Part shown: positions 23,641-33,601 of the stretch, in pieces | Layout of the letters: each line of letters starts with the position of its first letter | How positions within the stretch are numbered: position 1 is the first letter of the stretch | DNA from: Siphonodentalium dalli | Lineage: Eukaryota > Mollusca > Scaphopoda > Gadilida > Siphonodentaliidae | Length of the DNA stretch: 64,000 bases | Reading direction: 5' to 3' | NCBI GenBank assembly: GCA_032622095.1 | Contig: CP136063.1 | Location: forward strand, 268,885,426-268,949,425 | Program-made: the position numbers and the translations under genes | Notes under the pieces: model-generated | What the model was told of the DNA's origin: nothing | Databases searched by the model: none | What the model saw: the letters and a program-made list of their open reading frames with translations, nothing else

Positions 23641-25605
23641 GCGGCCGTTTCTGCCAGGTACCGGAAATCCAAATGTTGGTACATTCTCGCTCGGACCCCT
23701 GTGATTTCCCGTACCTGGCAGAAACGGCGGCAAGTTAAGGGTTAACAGTTACGTGTCCGCTCGAGCTATCGACTTAGGGGATGGAACTTTGGAACATTCA
23801 GGTCCATTCTACACGATAGTGCAAAGTCCATCTCGCTCGGACCCCTGGGGCGGTCCGGTCGGCGGGTGTTAATTTCGGCGATTTTGCGTACATTCATGGG
23901 TGCACACGATGGTGTAAACCCCATCTCGCTCGGAGCCCTGGGGCGGTCCGGTCGGCAGGTGTTAATTTCGGCGTGTTTGCGTACATTCATAGCGAATTCG
24001 GAAGCAGCGTGTGTGTTAATTCACTTTCGCTGCAGCTAGCGACTTATCCGATCGCCCGTGGATGCATAGGGGTATTCACTTCATGATATAATGTGCATTT
24101 CCGTGGTCAGACAGCCAGGAGAGGTGCGGTCGGTGCCTTTTTTGATTTCCCGTCCCTGGCGTTAAGGGTTAACAGTGCCATGTCAGCTCTAGCTATCGAC
24201 TTGGGGATTGGAACTTTGGTACTTTCTGATCCATTCTACACGATAGTGCAAACCCCATCTCACTCGGGGCCCTGGTGGCGGTCCGGTCGGCGGGTGTTAA
24301 TGTCGGCGATTTTGCGTACATTCATAGCGAATTCGGCAGCAGCGTATGTGTTAATTGATTCACTTTCGCTGCAGCTAGCGACTTGTCCGATCGCCCATGG
24401 ATACATAGGGGTATTCTCTTCATGATATAATGTGCATTTCCGTGGTTAGGCAGCCAGGGGAGGTGCGGTCGGCCCCTTTTTTGGATTTCCCGTCCCGGGC
24501 GGAAGCGGCCGCAAGTTAGGGGTTAACAGTGCCGTGTCCGCTCGAGTTATCGACTTGGGGATTGAAACTTTGGTACATTCTTGTCCATTCTACACGATAG
24601 TGCAAACCCCATCTCGCTCGGACTCCTGGGGGCGGTCCGGTCGGCGGGTGTTAATTTCGGCGTTTTTGCGTACATTCATAGCGAATTCGGCAGCTGCAGT
24701 GTATGGGTTGATTTATTCACTTTCGCTGCAGCTAGCGACCTGTCCGATCGCCCATGGATGCATATTCACTTCATGATATAATGTGCATTTCCGTGGTCAG
24801 ACAGCAAGGGGAGGTGCGGTCGGCGCCTTTTTGGATTTCCCGTCCCTGGCGCAAACGGCCGCAAGTTAGGGGTTAACAGTGCCGTGTCAGCTCTAGCTAT
24901 CGACTTGGGGATTGGACATTTGGTACTTTCTGGTCCATTCTACATGATAGTGCAAACCCCATCTCACTCGGGCCCCTGGGGGCGGTCCGGTCGGCGGGTG
25001 TTAATTTCGGCGATTTTGCGTACATTCATAGCTAATTCGGCAGCAGCGTATGGGTTAATTTATTCACTTTCGCGATATAATGTGCATTTCCGTGGTCAGG
25101 CAGACAGGGGAGGTGCGGTCGGCGCCTTTTTGGGATTTCCCGTCCCTGGCGGAAACGGCCGCAAGTTAAGGGTTAACAGTGCCGTGTCCGCTCGAGCTAT
25201 CGACTTGGGGATTGGAACTCGCTCGGACCCCTGGGGCGGTTCGGTCGGCGGGTGTTAATTTCGGCGTTTTTGCGTACATTCATAGCGAATTCGGCAGCAG
25301 CGAATGGGTTAATTTATTCAATTCCGCTGCAGTTAGCGACTTGTCCGATCGCATATGGATGCATATGGCTATCCGCTTCATGATATAATGTGCATTTCCG
25401 TGGTCAGGCAGCAAGGGGAGGTGCGGTCGGCGCCTTTTGGATTTACCGCCCATGTTAACAGTGCCGTGTCCGATATAGCTGTTGACTTTGGGGTTGGAAT
25501 TTTGGTACATTCAGGTCCATTCTACTCGATAGTGCAAACCCCATCTCGCTCGGACCCCTGGGGCGGTCCGGTCGGGTCCGGTCGGGTGCGGTCGGCTTTT
25601 AGTAG
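23640..25605. repeat. GC-rich satellite, unit about 350 bp
   Basis: Five to six tandem copies of a unit carrying CTATCGACTTGGGGATTGGA, GATAGTGCAAACCCCATCTC, GGCGGTCCGGTCGGCGGGTG, TTTTGCGTACATTCATAGCG and TGATATAATGTGCATTTCCG. The CTATCGACTTGGGG landmark lies near 23765, 24192, 24545, 24897, 25197 and 25480. Typical spacing is about 352 bp, with shorter units caused by internal deletions and one longer one with a partial duplication at the left. It is clearly more GC- and CpG-rich than its surroundings. Plus-strand open frames with repeating peptides are by-products. Confidence 0.9.
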
Positions 25606-27142
25606 GACCCACTCAATTGAATGGTTGTCACTTTATGGCAAAATCTTATTAGCACGTGCACTGCTTTCGGACGTCATTTATGTTATGATTGCTTTTGAGA
25701 AACTGACATGTCTGGCTGGTTGGGTCGGTTACTTGCTAAAATGCTGGCACATGTGTGGAAATTAAGAGTGACAGGGAGGGGGGGTACTTGCACTAAGTGT
25801 ATACATTGGCCCTTACATGTTATCCTTTACAGATACTTTTTCTCACTTCATAATCATTGCTAGCACACGACGAGTGTTACCTTGCGAATTTCACTCACAC
25901 CAAACAAACAGAAATTACTTAGGAGTTAGGACGAAATTATTTCACATAATTTTTGTCTGGATCATTATTAATTTGTATTGTGTGCAGCCGTATGAGTCAG
26001 TCAGTCAGAAATCTTATAAAACATTACATTGTTTCCCTCCTTTGTAATAGTATTTAGTTTTCTATTTTATGCCCAAACGATTCTTGAAATTATGGGTAGC
26101 ATTCACTGACTCTAGATCATGAGCCAATACAGCCGTCAGCGCTTGCAAGAGTTAGCGACAGTAACTTGGAAGTAATTGCGTAGGCGTGGTTAAATCGGGA
26201 ACGAGATTCCCCAATTAAGACCTTAACTCTATTTTAGGGCAAGGTTGTCCCATGTTACGAAAAATATGTCATTTTGGAACTTAGAACAACTAAGAGTTAA
26301 ATTATACACTCTATTCACCAGAATAACAAATTGATTTTCGACACTTCTGGAAGCCACATTTGTCCCAAGTACACTACTTTGGTCATGTTGGTTTACAGTA
26401 TGGTGCATTTAAATGAGTAACAAACATCACTGTAAATACAATGCTACTCGAGAGATGGACTTTACACATCGTGCAGACCATAATGCATTGCGTCAGCATT
26501 GGTAGGAAATTAGTTCACATATATATATACTCACCACAGTTTTGTAATCTACCATATGAACGGAGCTGTCCTACCTGTGTATTGGAAATTAGCAATATAT
26601 AAAAGTGCCAGGTGATATATGAACTCAATTTATCACCCCATTCATTAAAGTTCGTCTTTTGACACACTCATTGTAGCTGCTACGCTAATATTTGGATACC
26701 ATCTATGTGTTCATCAATGAACACAATAATAGTAGATTCCAGCCACACGACCTCCAACACTAGCGTGAACAGCTATGTGGTTGTCATAGCGCAATTCATG
26801 CACGTTGCTAATAAGGACAGGTGGTCAAATGATCCAGGGATAATTACTAATCCGCTCAGCGAGTACACATTCAGAGCACTCCGCTGGCAAAAGTGATTAT
26901 TGCTTAATAGGTCAGGTATAAATTGTTTGCATGGGTGAACCTGCCCGACAATAAAGCATGGGACAGACCATTTTACCAGGTCACGACAACTAATTTGTAT
27001 TGCACTGGTAGCCAATCATTTTACAATTGGAAGCGTTAACGATAAAGTTGCATATCACAATCGCCATTTCGACCAGAATGAAAACGCAGCGAACTCGACA
27101 CTTACCGTGACTACATTAAACTGGATGAAATATATAAGTCCA
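25606..27142. other. no feature seen
   Basis: No gene, RNA or strong repeat recognised between the GC-rich satellite and the Polinton target duplication. Confidence 0.4.
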
Positions 27143-27148
27143 CGTGTG
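27143..27148. other. 6-bp target-site duplication, left copy
   Basis: CGTGTG immediately before the element's terminal AG. The identical hexamer follows the right end at 33294-33299. Six bases is the length known for Polinton integration. Confidence 0.85.
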
Positions 27149-27576
27149 AGTAGTATTGTCTACCCTTTCGGGTAGACGGTTTGACTTGACTTTGCTCCAC
27201 TCCTGATCCTGAGCTAACCAGGGTTATAGGTCACGCCGCGTGGGTGTATATATCGGTGAAGGTTATCGCCATAATAACGCGTGGCGGGTACTACTAGGTC
27301 AAGGACGAACAAAAGATTTCCGCAACAAATCGGTCAAGGTTATCACGAGAATAACGCGTGATCGGGGGGCCAGTACGTGTAGGTTATATATATCTATTCG
27401 GCCAAGGTTATCACCATAATAGAGCGTAAAAAACGCGCGTACGTCTAGGTCCCGGGCAAACAATTCGGCGAAGGTTATCACCAGAATAGCGCGTCACGTG
27501 TATGTAAAAAAATATTTCCACAACAAATCGGCGGGGCACGGAGCCAAGGTTTTAATGGGGTAGTGTATAACTGAAC
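27149..27576 (+). repeat. left terminal inverted repeat of the Polinton
   Basis: 428 bp, matching the right repeat inverted with only a few mismatches; a 183-bp part of both arms yields the same 60-residue conceptual frame. It begins with a small hairpin (CTACCC...GGGTAG, 27160-27177). Four spaced copies of an AAGGTTATC(A/G)(C/G)-(A/T)AATA motif start near 27259, 27336, 27404 and 27471. Confidence 0.95.
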
Positions 27577-29147
27577 GATAAATGCGGTAGATACTACAGC
27601 ACCTGGTACATAATTGTTAATTAGTAGAGAGAGATAGAACATAAAACGCGAGGTATCCGTTAATTAGCTGACGGTTCTATTTTGAGTAAAAACAATTTCG
27701 TTTAGTGTGTGTGTATCGGTTTAATGGGGTAGTATAGGACTATAAAAACGTTCGGCTCACGAGAACAAATACTGTAACCGGCTGAAGCTATATCACTGAC
27801 GCCCGTTTCGTTTGGTCTGACGCCAATAAAGAGGGCGGGTATAAATGAAAGGTTCAGTATATAAACGTCGGATGGATACTGTTACACAATAACGGGAATA
27901 TATTTTCAACTATATATGTTCTAATATATAGTTATTTAGTTTTAGTTAATAAAAGTTGGATCACGATTGTTTTAAATCAGGAAGTATTCTATTAAGGATA
28001 AACACAAAACCAGGTATGTATATTTATATTTATTCAATTGTCTTTATTTCCGAAGTCTTGTTCAATCATAGTTTTGAGAATATATACTTCAAACCACTGT
28101 TACAATCTTATTGGGGGGTACTAACTTATAAATACACACGAGTATGGATAACTGACCTCTTTCACCCACGAAGATAACTCTATTAATAAGTTTCGATCAG
28201 CTTATGTGTCCACGCCATATTTTAATCCCCAATACTCCAGCTCCCTCTGCAGAGGTAGGGTTTCAATATTCTTCAAAGTCAGAGCCGCATTTAATAAGTT
28301 TTAGAATTAGAAGTACATAATGCCTTGTAGTATCGTCCTTTGCGGGTCCTGCTAGTTTGACCTTTCTTTTCTCGGTAGTACTAGGTAGGGCGTTATAAGC
28401 GGAAGGCAAAGAATCAATAGTAGAATTAAAGATGCTGGACGTTAATGGCAAGCTTTTATTAGTAGTACATATCTGTCAGAAGTTGCTGGTAAGCTCTCAC
28501 TAGAAGTAGAAGGTGTAGTAAATCCATATGTATATGACAAGCTGTCTGAAGTTGATGCAATAGTAATAGGGTACTAAATCCCCTACTAGAAATACAAAGT
28601 ACTACAGATGTGATGGAACGTAGCAGCAAGATCAGAGGAATCCTCATCGCTTATTACTATACATACAGATACCTCTATAGTGCGGGTGCCAGAAGGTTAT
28701 GAATTGTGATTATATATAGTGAACAGAGAAAATGTTGGCACACACCTATAAGTGTAACACCTATATAATTGCGATGGAAATAATACCAAGCAACAGCTTA
28801 TGTATGCACCAATCTATTTTAGTCTTAATTATTATTGTGTACGTATCCCAGCTAATATATTGTAGAGTGAGGCGCAATGCCAAAAAATGTTGGCTCGGAG
28901 CAATAAGTCGAGCACCCACATAAATGCCAGGAAATACTGCCAGGTAACCGGCGTATGTATGCTCTGATCTATGTTAGTCTTAATTAGCCTTGTGCATGTA
29001 TGTCGGGAGCCAATATATATATATATTGTAGCGGGTTTAGTCTACTTTCCTATGCAGGTAAACTAACAATACAGAGGTTGGAAAATTGGACGACAGAAAT
29101 ACGAGCTTTATTGTCAACAGGCGGAATTTCTAAACGGAAATAACACA
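27577..29147. other. left interior of the Polinton: promoter-like and decayed sequence
   Basis: No intact gene. TATA-like sequences occur at 27741 (TATAAAA) and 27858 (TATATAAA). A short copy of the inner repeat edge (TTTAATGGGGTAGT) recurs at 27720. A minus-strand Ser/Thr- and Leu-rich stretch at about 28647-28263 switches frames and may be a decayed coding remnant. Two related segments containing TTAGTCTTAATTA and CCAATATAT/CTAATATAT lie at about 28801-28866 and 28960-29036, a local duplication upstream of the polymerase gene. Confidence 0.45.
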
Positions 29148-29150
29148 ATG
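29148..29150 (+). CDS. candidate first coding codon next to a splice donor
   Basis: ATG immediately followed by GTATGT (29151), a good donor. Splicing to the acceptor TTTTAG ending at 29435 joins in phase 0 with the next exon. Intron 29151-29435 contains long poly-T runs (29168-29205). A start codon split off by an intron is common for small first exons, but transcript evidence is lacking, so the true start could lie elsewhere. Confidence 0.4.
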
Positions 29151-29435
29151 GTATGTATAATTACAAATTTTTTTTTTTTTTCCAATTTTTTTTTTTTTTT
29201 TTTTTCCTCAACAATATAGTCATGTGATATATCAAATTACTCGTCTCGACGTATCGACTACAACGCAGCAATTTTAATCAAAATTGTATGTATATATTTG
29301 GAATTATTTAAAGAAATGTTATAACACTATTTCCAAATGCTAGACGTTGGGGTTATATTACTCCCCTATATCAAAGTGTTTTTTATCGTTTTTTTTATTT
29401 ACCTTCTTCTTCTTACTCCATTTATTCCCTTTTAG

Positions 29436-29608
29436 GAAATCGACCGCGACAACGTACCATCACCACCACCACCACTATTATCTTCTATTATATCAAACAC
29501 AAACAGATATCAAGAAAAATGTCCGAAGTGCGAATATATTTGCCTATCAAATGTCGACAAGCTTAATCATGAAGATTTACATTGGATAATATCTGCCAAA
29601 CGTATTCC
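29436..29608 (+). CDS. exon: proline-rich leader and first zinc finger
   Basis: Follows a polypyrimidine/TTTTAG acceptor and ends at a GTGAGT donor (29609). It encodes a short leader with a run of prolines and one divergent finger: CPKC at its start and an H--DLH pair at its end. The exon ends in phase 2 and joins 29732 in frame using the acceptor CTCCCAG. Confidence 0.6.
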
Positions 29609-29731
29609 GTGAGTATTATCTTTGTATCTATAGTTGTATTTATTATACCTAAATAAATTTTCTAATTGGAGGGGAAACAAAATCTGTGGAAGTCAATTAT
29701 TTATTTACTTCTATTTGAAGGTTACTCCCAG

Positions 29732-29912
29732 TGAATTCGCCTGCAGTCAGTGTGATAAGGTGTATACGCAGAAGAAAAACCTCTCTCGCCACCTGCGGGC
29801 ACAACACGACGGTATTCAATACCTGTGTTCAAAATGCGGTAAACTGTTCAAATACAGAAGCGATAGCGTGAAACACGAGAAGACCTGTGGAAGTGTGTTG
29901 CATTATCACAAG
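29732..29912 (+). CDS. exon: two zinc fingers (first copy of a duplicated module)
   Basis: Encodes a C2H2 finger (CSQC...H-x4-H) and a C2HC finger (CSKC...H-x3-C). It ends in phase 0 at a GTACGT donor. Residue by residue it matches the start of the next exon (QKKNL, RH, QHDG, CSKC, KY-SD, VKHEK), so one module was duplicated together with the intron at its boundary. Confidence 0.75.
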
Positions 29913-30030
29913 GTACGTATGATATATGTTTAGTGGTAAAAAATAAAAAAAAAACTATCTTTTTGATGTAGGTGGGACAGATATTATGTAACTATATACG
30001 ACGCAGTATCAGTATTTATTTTATTTTCAG

Positions 30031-31545
30031 GAGATCGTATTCGCTTGCGATCAGTGTGACAAGGCGTTTACCCAAAAGAAAAACCTAGCTCGTCACGAGC
30101 GGAAGCAACACGACGGCGTTCAATATCCGTGCTCAAAATGTAGTAAAGTATACAAATATAAAAGCGATAGGGTGAAACACGAGAAGGTATGCCCGGGTAC
30201 CCGTGCCTCGTATTCGTGTTCAATATGCTCCAAGTCGTTCGAAGATAAAAGCAACAAGAAGAAACACGAACTGGTATGCGTCGGTACCGACCACGTGTGT
30301 GACGTTTGTCAAATGAGGTGTTCTATGGCGGGGGGACTCAGACAACATAACGACACTCATCAAAGACAACAGAAAAGAAAACGTAGCGATATAACTTATT
30401 CCGTAGCGGCCAAACGTCCTAAAAGGAAAGTAACAATAAATTATTATTGCTGTCGGCAATGCACCGAAAAATTCCCCGATCGACACGAGTTATATCTGCA
30501 CAGAAAAAATATACACTTTCAAACCGGGGGTGGTATACAGAAAAAAACGTGGGGAAACGAGCCACCGCCTTGGCGAGATAACACCGGAGCGAATGACTCT
30601 GATTTAGAAGAAGTGTATTTAGCTAATAGGGACACCATATTACAACAACACAAAAAAGGAGCGATATATAACTTATACAATTTCCCACTAAGCAACGAGG
30701 TCACTATAAAAACACTGATCACTTGTATAAGAAAAATATATAAGGACAAGAAAAGCGCTATGCGTCTAAACCTAATGTTCGGAGTAATAATGAAGAACAA
30801 AGATAATGGCAGATACCGCTACTACGCCCCGTATAAGAACAGCGCCGTATTTGATACCCCGGTGTACCTTTCCAGGAGGGTGGATATCAGAAAGCTGAAA
30901 TCCAAATTGACTGAAATGGATATGACCGCGGTTCTGCTTAAATCGAGACCCGACACCGCCTGGGTTCCGGTGTTAATAACCAACGTAAATTTCGAGGTTT
31001 TCAGCTTGAACTATCCAGTAGGAAGAGGGGACGTCCCGGATTATCTCGCGCGAAAGATGAGTATTCACACTCTAATCAACGATGTTCGAGGCGGACGACG
31101 ATACAACGACAACCTATGCGCTTTTCGCTGTATCCCGCTCCACAAAGGATATAAACTTTATAATCTGGAAAATGCGACCAAACAATATTTCAGCGAGTGG
31201 AAAAAGTATAAATCAATCGGCAAGCGATTCGACGGAGTATGCTTCGAAGAGTTTCCCGACATCGAAAAGTTGTTCAATCTAAACCTGGAGGCCTACAGTT
31301 TGAACGAAGAGGGTTTCGCCGTATCAGTGTACGCGTCCAGGGGAAAGCACGATACAACCCTATACGTCAATATTCACGAAAATCACATGATGTATATAAA
31401 GAATTTCCCTCAATATGCGAGCAAGTACCAATGCGTGAACTGCGATCGCCACTTTCCGAAAGCTCGTGACTTACGACGACACCGAGTAATTTGCGTCAAC
31501 CAGACAGAGTTCGTATACCCCGGTGGGTTTTATAAGGATTTCTAA
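30031..31545 (+). CDS. exon: zinc fingers and N-terminal region of the DNA polymerase, up to a stop
   Basis: Begins after the acceptor TTATTTTCAG and stays open for 504 codons to TAA at 31543. It carries five fingers in its first part: CDQC C2H2, CSKC C2HC, CSIC C2HC, CDVC C2H2 and CRQC C2H2. A basic linker with a PKRK-type nuclear-localisation-like stretch lies near 30405-30430. A conserved-looking domain with NDNLCAFRCI (about 31100-31130) and LFNLNLEAYSLNEEGF (about 31270-31317) follows, and a last C2HC finger (CVNC, about 31432-31495). Composition is richer in GC than the flanks and the frame is uninterrupted, which supports real coding. The stop separates it from the polymerase part in the same frame. 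Confidence 0.85.
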   Translation, partial: EIVFACDQCDKAFTQKKNLARHERKQHDGVQYPCSKCSKVYKYKSDRVKHEKVCPGTRASYSCSICSKSFEDKSNKKKHELVCVGTDHVCDVCQMRCSMAGGLRQHNDTHQRQQKRKRSDITYSVAAKRPKRKVTINYYCCRQCTEKFPDRHELYLHRKNIHFQTGGGIQKKTWGNEPPPWRDNTGANDSDLEEVYLANRDTILQQHKKGAIYNLYNFPLSNEVTIKTLITCIRKIYKDKKSAMRLNLMFGVIMKNKDNGRYRYYAPYKNSAVFDTPVYLSRRVDIRKLKSKLTEMDMTAVLLKSRPDTAWVPVLITNVNFEVFSLNYPVGRGDVPDYLARKMSIHTLINDVRGGRRYNDNLCAFRCIPLHKGYKLYNLENATKQYFSEWKKYKSIGKRFDGVCFEEFPDIEKLFNLNLEAYSLNEEGFAVSVYASRGKHDTTLYVNIHENHMMYIKNFPQYASKYQCVNCDRHFPKARDLRRHRVICVNQTEFVYPGGFYKDF

Positions 31546-32865
31546 AGCATCTTCGTCCAGTTGGAACAACAAGGCATACACGTACCGAAGAACGAGCGAA
31601 TATACCCGTGGTTTATTTGTTTCGATTACGAGTCGCTGCTTCAAAAGGTGGACAATGACAAGCCCGGTCAGAATCTGGAATGGATTCAGAAACACGTACC
31701 CGTAAGCGTGTCTATCTGCAGTAATATCGAAGGACATACCGAACCTTTCTGTATAGTGGAACCCGACACTAATACTCTGGTGGAATGTATGGTGGCTTCT
31801 ATGTACGAGATATACGCGACCGTCTCTGAGTTGGCGGAGGATAAATGGGGTTGGGTGGTGCAAGAAATTAACGAGAAAATAAAGGCTGAGAATGATGATG
31901 ATGATGATGATGAGGATGATGATGATGACGAAGACGGCGGTAAGAAGAAGAGGAAGAAGCACACAACCTTAAGTAGTTTACTCGGCAAATTCTCTCAATA
32001 TATGTCTCAAGTCCCCGTCTTGGGATTTAACTCATCAAACTATGACTTGAATTTGATTAAGATTTGCCTAGCCAGATATTTGAACTTACACGACGAGGAG
32101 CGAGTGTTCGTGGTCAAGAAGAACAACTCGTACATGTGTATAGCTTCTAAGCGACTCAAATTCCTCGATATATCTCATTACCTGTCGCCGGGTTCGTCTT
32201 ACGTGAAATTCCTCAAGGCGTACGACGTCCAAGAAACGAAAGGCTTCTTTCCCTACGACATTTTTGACGATATTGACAAGTTGAATGCGAAGCGACTACC
32301 GCCTCACGAAGCCTTCTACAACTCGATGTCAAAATCAAATATCAGCGAAGCCGACTACGCTTACTGTCAGCTCGTGTGGAAAACCGAAGGTATGGCGACC
32401 TTTAAAGATTTTCTCGTATGGTACAACAACAGAGACGTCAAACCCTTCGTGACCGCGGTCGAACGTTTGCAAACTTTTTATTTCGATCAAAATATCGACG
32501 TCTTCAAAACCGCTATATCAGTACCCGGAATCGCCAGGCAATTGGCCTTTCGTGCCGCGCGTGAAAACGACGCGAACTTCGCGCTGTTCGGAAAGAACGA
32601 TTCGTCCTTGTTCAAAATGGTGAAGGATAATCTCACGAGAGGGCCCGCGATAATCTTTACCAGAAATCACTGCGGCGGAAAAACATTTATCAGAGCCGGG
32701 AGCGATTTATGTCAATCAGTACAGGGTTTCGACGCCAACGCCCTTTATTTAAATTCCTTCGAGAAAGCGATGCCGGTCGGTGCTTATATTATAAGAAGGG
32801 TCGAGAACGAATTCAAACCCGAATTACGAAATAAATTCTTATCCGCCTACCATTGGATGGATTCA
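31546..32865 (+). CDS. family-B DNA polymerase: exonuclease domain and palm start (truncated)
   Basis: Same frame as the upstream exon. ExoI is FDYES (Asp and Glu at about 31624-31632), ExoII is NSSNYD (about 32026-32043), and ExoIII is of the Y-x3-D form (YNNRD, about 32422). Polymerase motif A is FDANALYL at about 32728-32751, equivalent to D-x2-SLYP of protein-primed family-B enzymes. An acidic run of about 14 Asp/Glu followed by Lys/Arg (about 31890-31960) looks like an inserted linker. Full-length Polinton polymerases are about 1000 residues or more; here everything after motif A, including the KxY and DTD motifs, is missing. The open frame continues to 32964 only by reading into the terminal repeat. 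Confidence 0.85.
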
Positions 32866-33293
32866 GTTCAGTTATACCCTACTCCATTAAAACCTTGGCT
32901 CCGTGCCCCGCCGATTTGTTGTGGAAATATTTTTTTACATACACGTGACGCGCTATTCTGGTGATAACCTTCGCCGAATTGTTTGCCCGGGACCTAGACG
33001 TACGCGCGTTTTTTACGCTCTATTATGGTGATAACCTTGGCCGAATAGATATATATAACCTACACGTACTGGCCCCCCGATCACGCGTTATTCTCGTGAT
33101 AACCTTGACCGATTTGTTGCGGAAATCTTTTGTTCGTCCTTGACCTAGTAGTACCCGCAACGCGTTATTATGGCGATAACCTTCACCGATATATACACCC
33201 ACGCGGCGTGACCTATAACCCTGGTTAGCTCAGGATCAGGAGTGGAGCAAAGTCAAGTCAAACCGTCTACCCGAAAGAGTAGACAATACTACT
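32866..33293 (-). repeat. right terminal inverted repeat of the Polinton
   Basis: Inverted copy of 27149-27576. The inner edge at about 32866 falls inside the polymerase reading frame, so the last 30 or so codons of that frame are repeat sequence and not polymerase. The outer end is followed by the CGTGTG target duplication. Confidence 0.95.
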
Positions 33294-33299
33294 CGTGTG
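33294..33299. other. 6-bp target-site duplication, right copy
   Basis: CGTGTG directly after the terminal CT of the Polinton, matching 27143-27148. Confidence 0.85.
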
Positions 33300-33345
33300 A
33301 TACGATTTTCTTCTAAATAAGATATAAATTATAAAATACAGAATA

Positions 33346-33551
33346 CAGTAATGTCCAAAGTAATTTACCACTTAACCACAGCTGAATTACGGGTATTTTT
33401 TTCAGGATTTAGTCGGAAATATGGCTTGTTGCCATTCATTGGAAAGCTGTACATATGTGAGAGCTTTCCGATGAATGGTAACAAGCCATATTTCCGACTA
33501 AATCCTGAAAAATTTCCCATAATTCTGCTGTTGTTAAGTGGTCAATAACTG
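33346..33551. mobile_element. palindromic MITE, same family as 8956-9168 (copy 2)
   Basis: A 206-bp palindrome starting CAGTAATG and ending ATAACTG, flanked by TA (33344-33345 and 33552-33553). It shares with copy 1 the arms CAGGATTTAGTCGGAAATAT, GGCTTGTTGCCATTCAT and CATAATTCTGCTGT. It sits about 50 bp outside the Polinton and next to the (TA)n tract. Minus-strand peptides ending in the LINE frame here are read-through artefacts. Confidence 0.85.

Positions 33552-33554
<3 letters not shown>

Positions 33555-33601
<47 letters not shown>

Larger units (their letters stand above)
29148..32865 (+). pseudogene. Polinton zinc-finger/family-B DNA polymerase gene, interrupted and truncated
   Basis: Proposed gene model: start codon 29148-29150 directly before a GTATGT donor, then exons 29436-29608, 29732-29912 and 30031 onward. 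All junctions have GT...AG introns and keep phase (0, 2, 0). The product would begin with about nine C2H2/C2HC fingers and continue into an N-terminal domain and the 3'-5' exonuclease and start of the palm of a protein-primed family-B DNA polymerase. An in-frame TAA at 31543-31545 splits it, and it is cut at about 32866 by the right terminal repeat just after polymerase motif A. Motifs B and C, which hold the remaining catalytic Asp residues, are absent, so it cannot be an active polymerase. In intact Polintons this enzyme replicates the element. The fingers may bind element DNA, which is inference. Confidence 0.8.
27149..33293. mobile_element. internally deleted Polinton/Maverick element
   Basis: The element is 6145 bp. 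Its ends are AGTAGTATTGTCTAC and the exact inverted complement, and it is flanked by the 6-bp direct repeat CGTGTG (27143-27148 and 33294-33299). Terminal inverted repeats of 428 bp are nearly identical. Polintons are known for 6-bp target duplications, AG...CT termini, terminal repeats of hundreds of bases and a protein-primed family-B DNA polymerase; all of these fit. The usual 15-20 kb gene set (retroviral-type integrase, packaging ATPase, adenovirus-type protease, capsid proteins) is not recognisable. The polymerase gene runs straight into the right repeat, so most of the element was probably lost by an internal deletion ending at the right repeat boundary. The highly similar repeats suggest recent mobility or gene conversion. 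Movement now would require proteins from other copies. Confidence 0.9.

Noticed and set aside
24093-25388. Plus-strand frames with repeated peptides
   Set aside because: Translation of the 350-bp satellite; the frames break at unit length variants.
27299-27481. Identical 60-codon frames in both Polinton ends (also 32961-33143)
   Set aside because: They lie wholly within the terminal inverted repeats, and the conservation is explained by the repeat, not by protein function.
31471-31988. Minus-strand frames opposite the polymerase gene, one with a long Ser run
   Set aside because: Shadow frames; the Ser and Ile runs are the complement of the Asp/Glu-rich linker.
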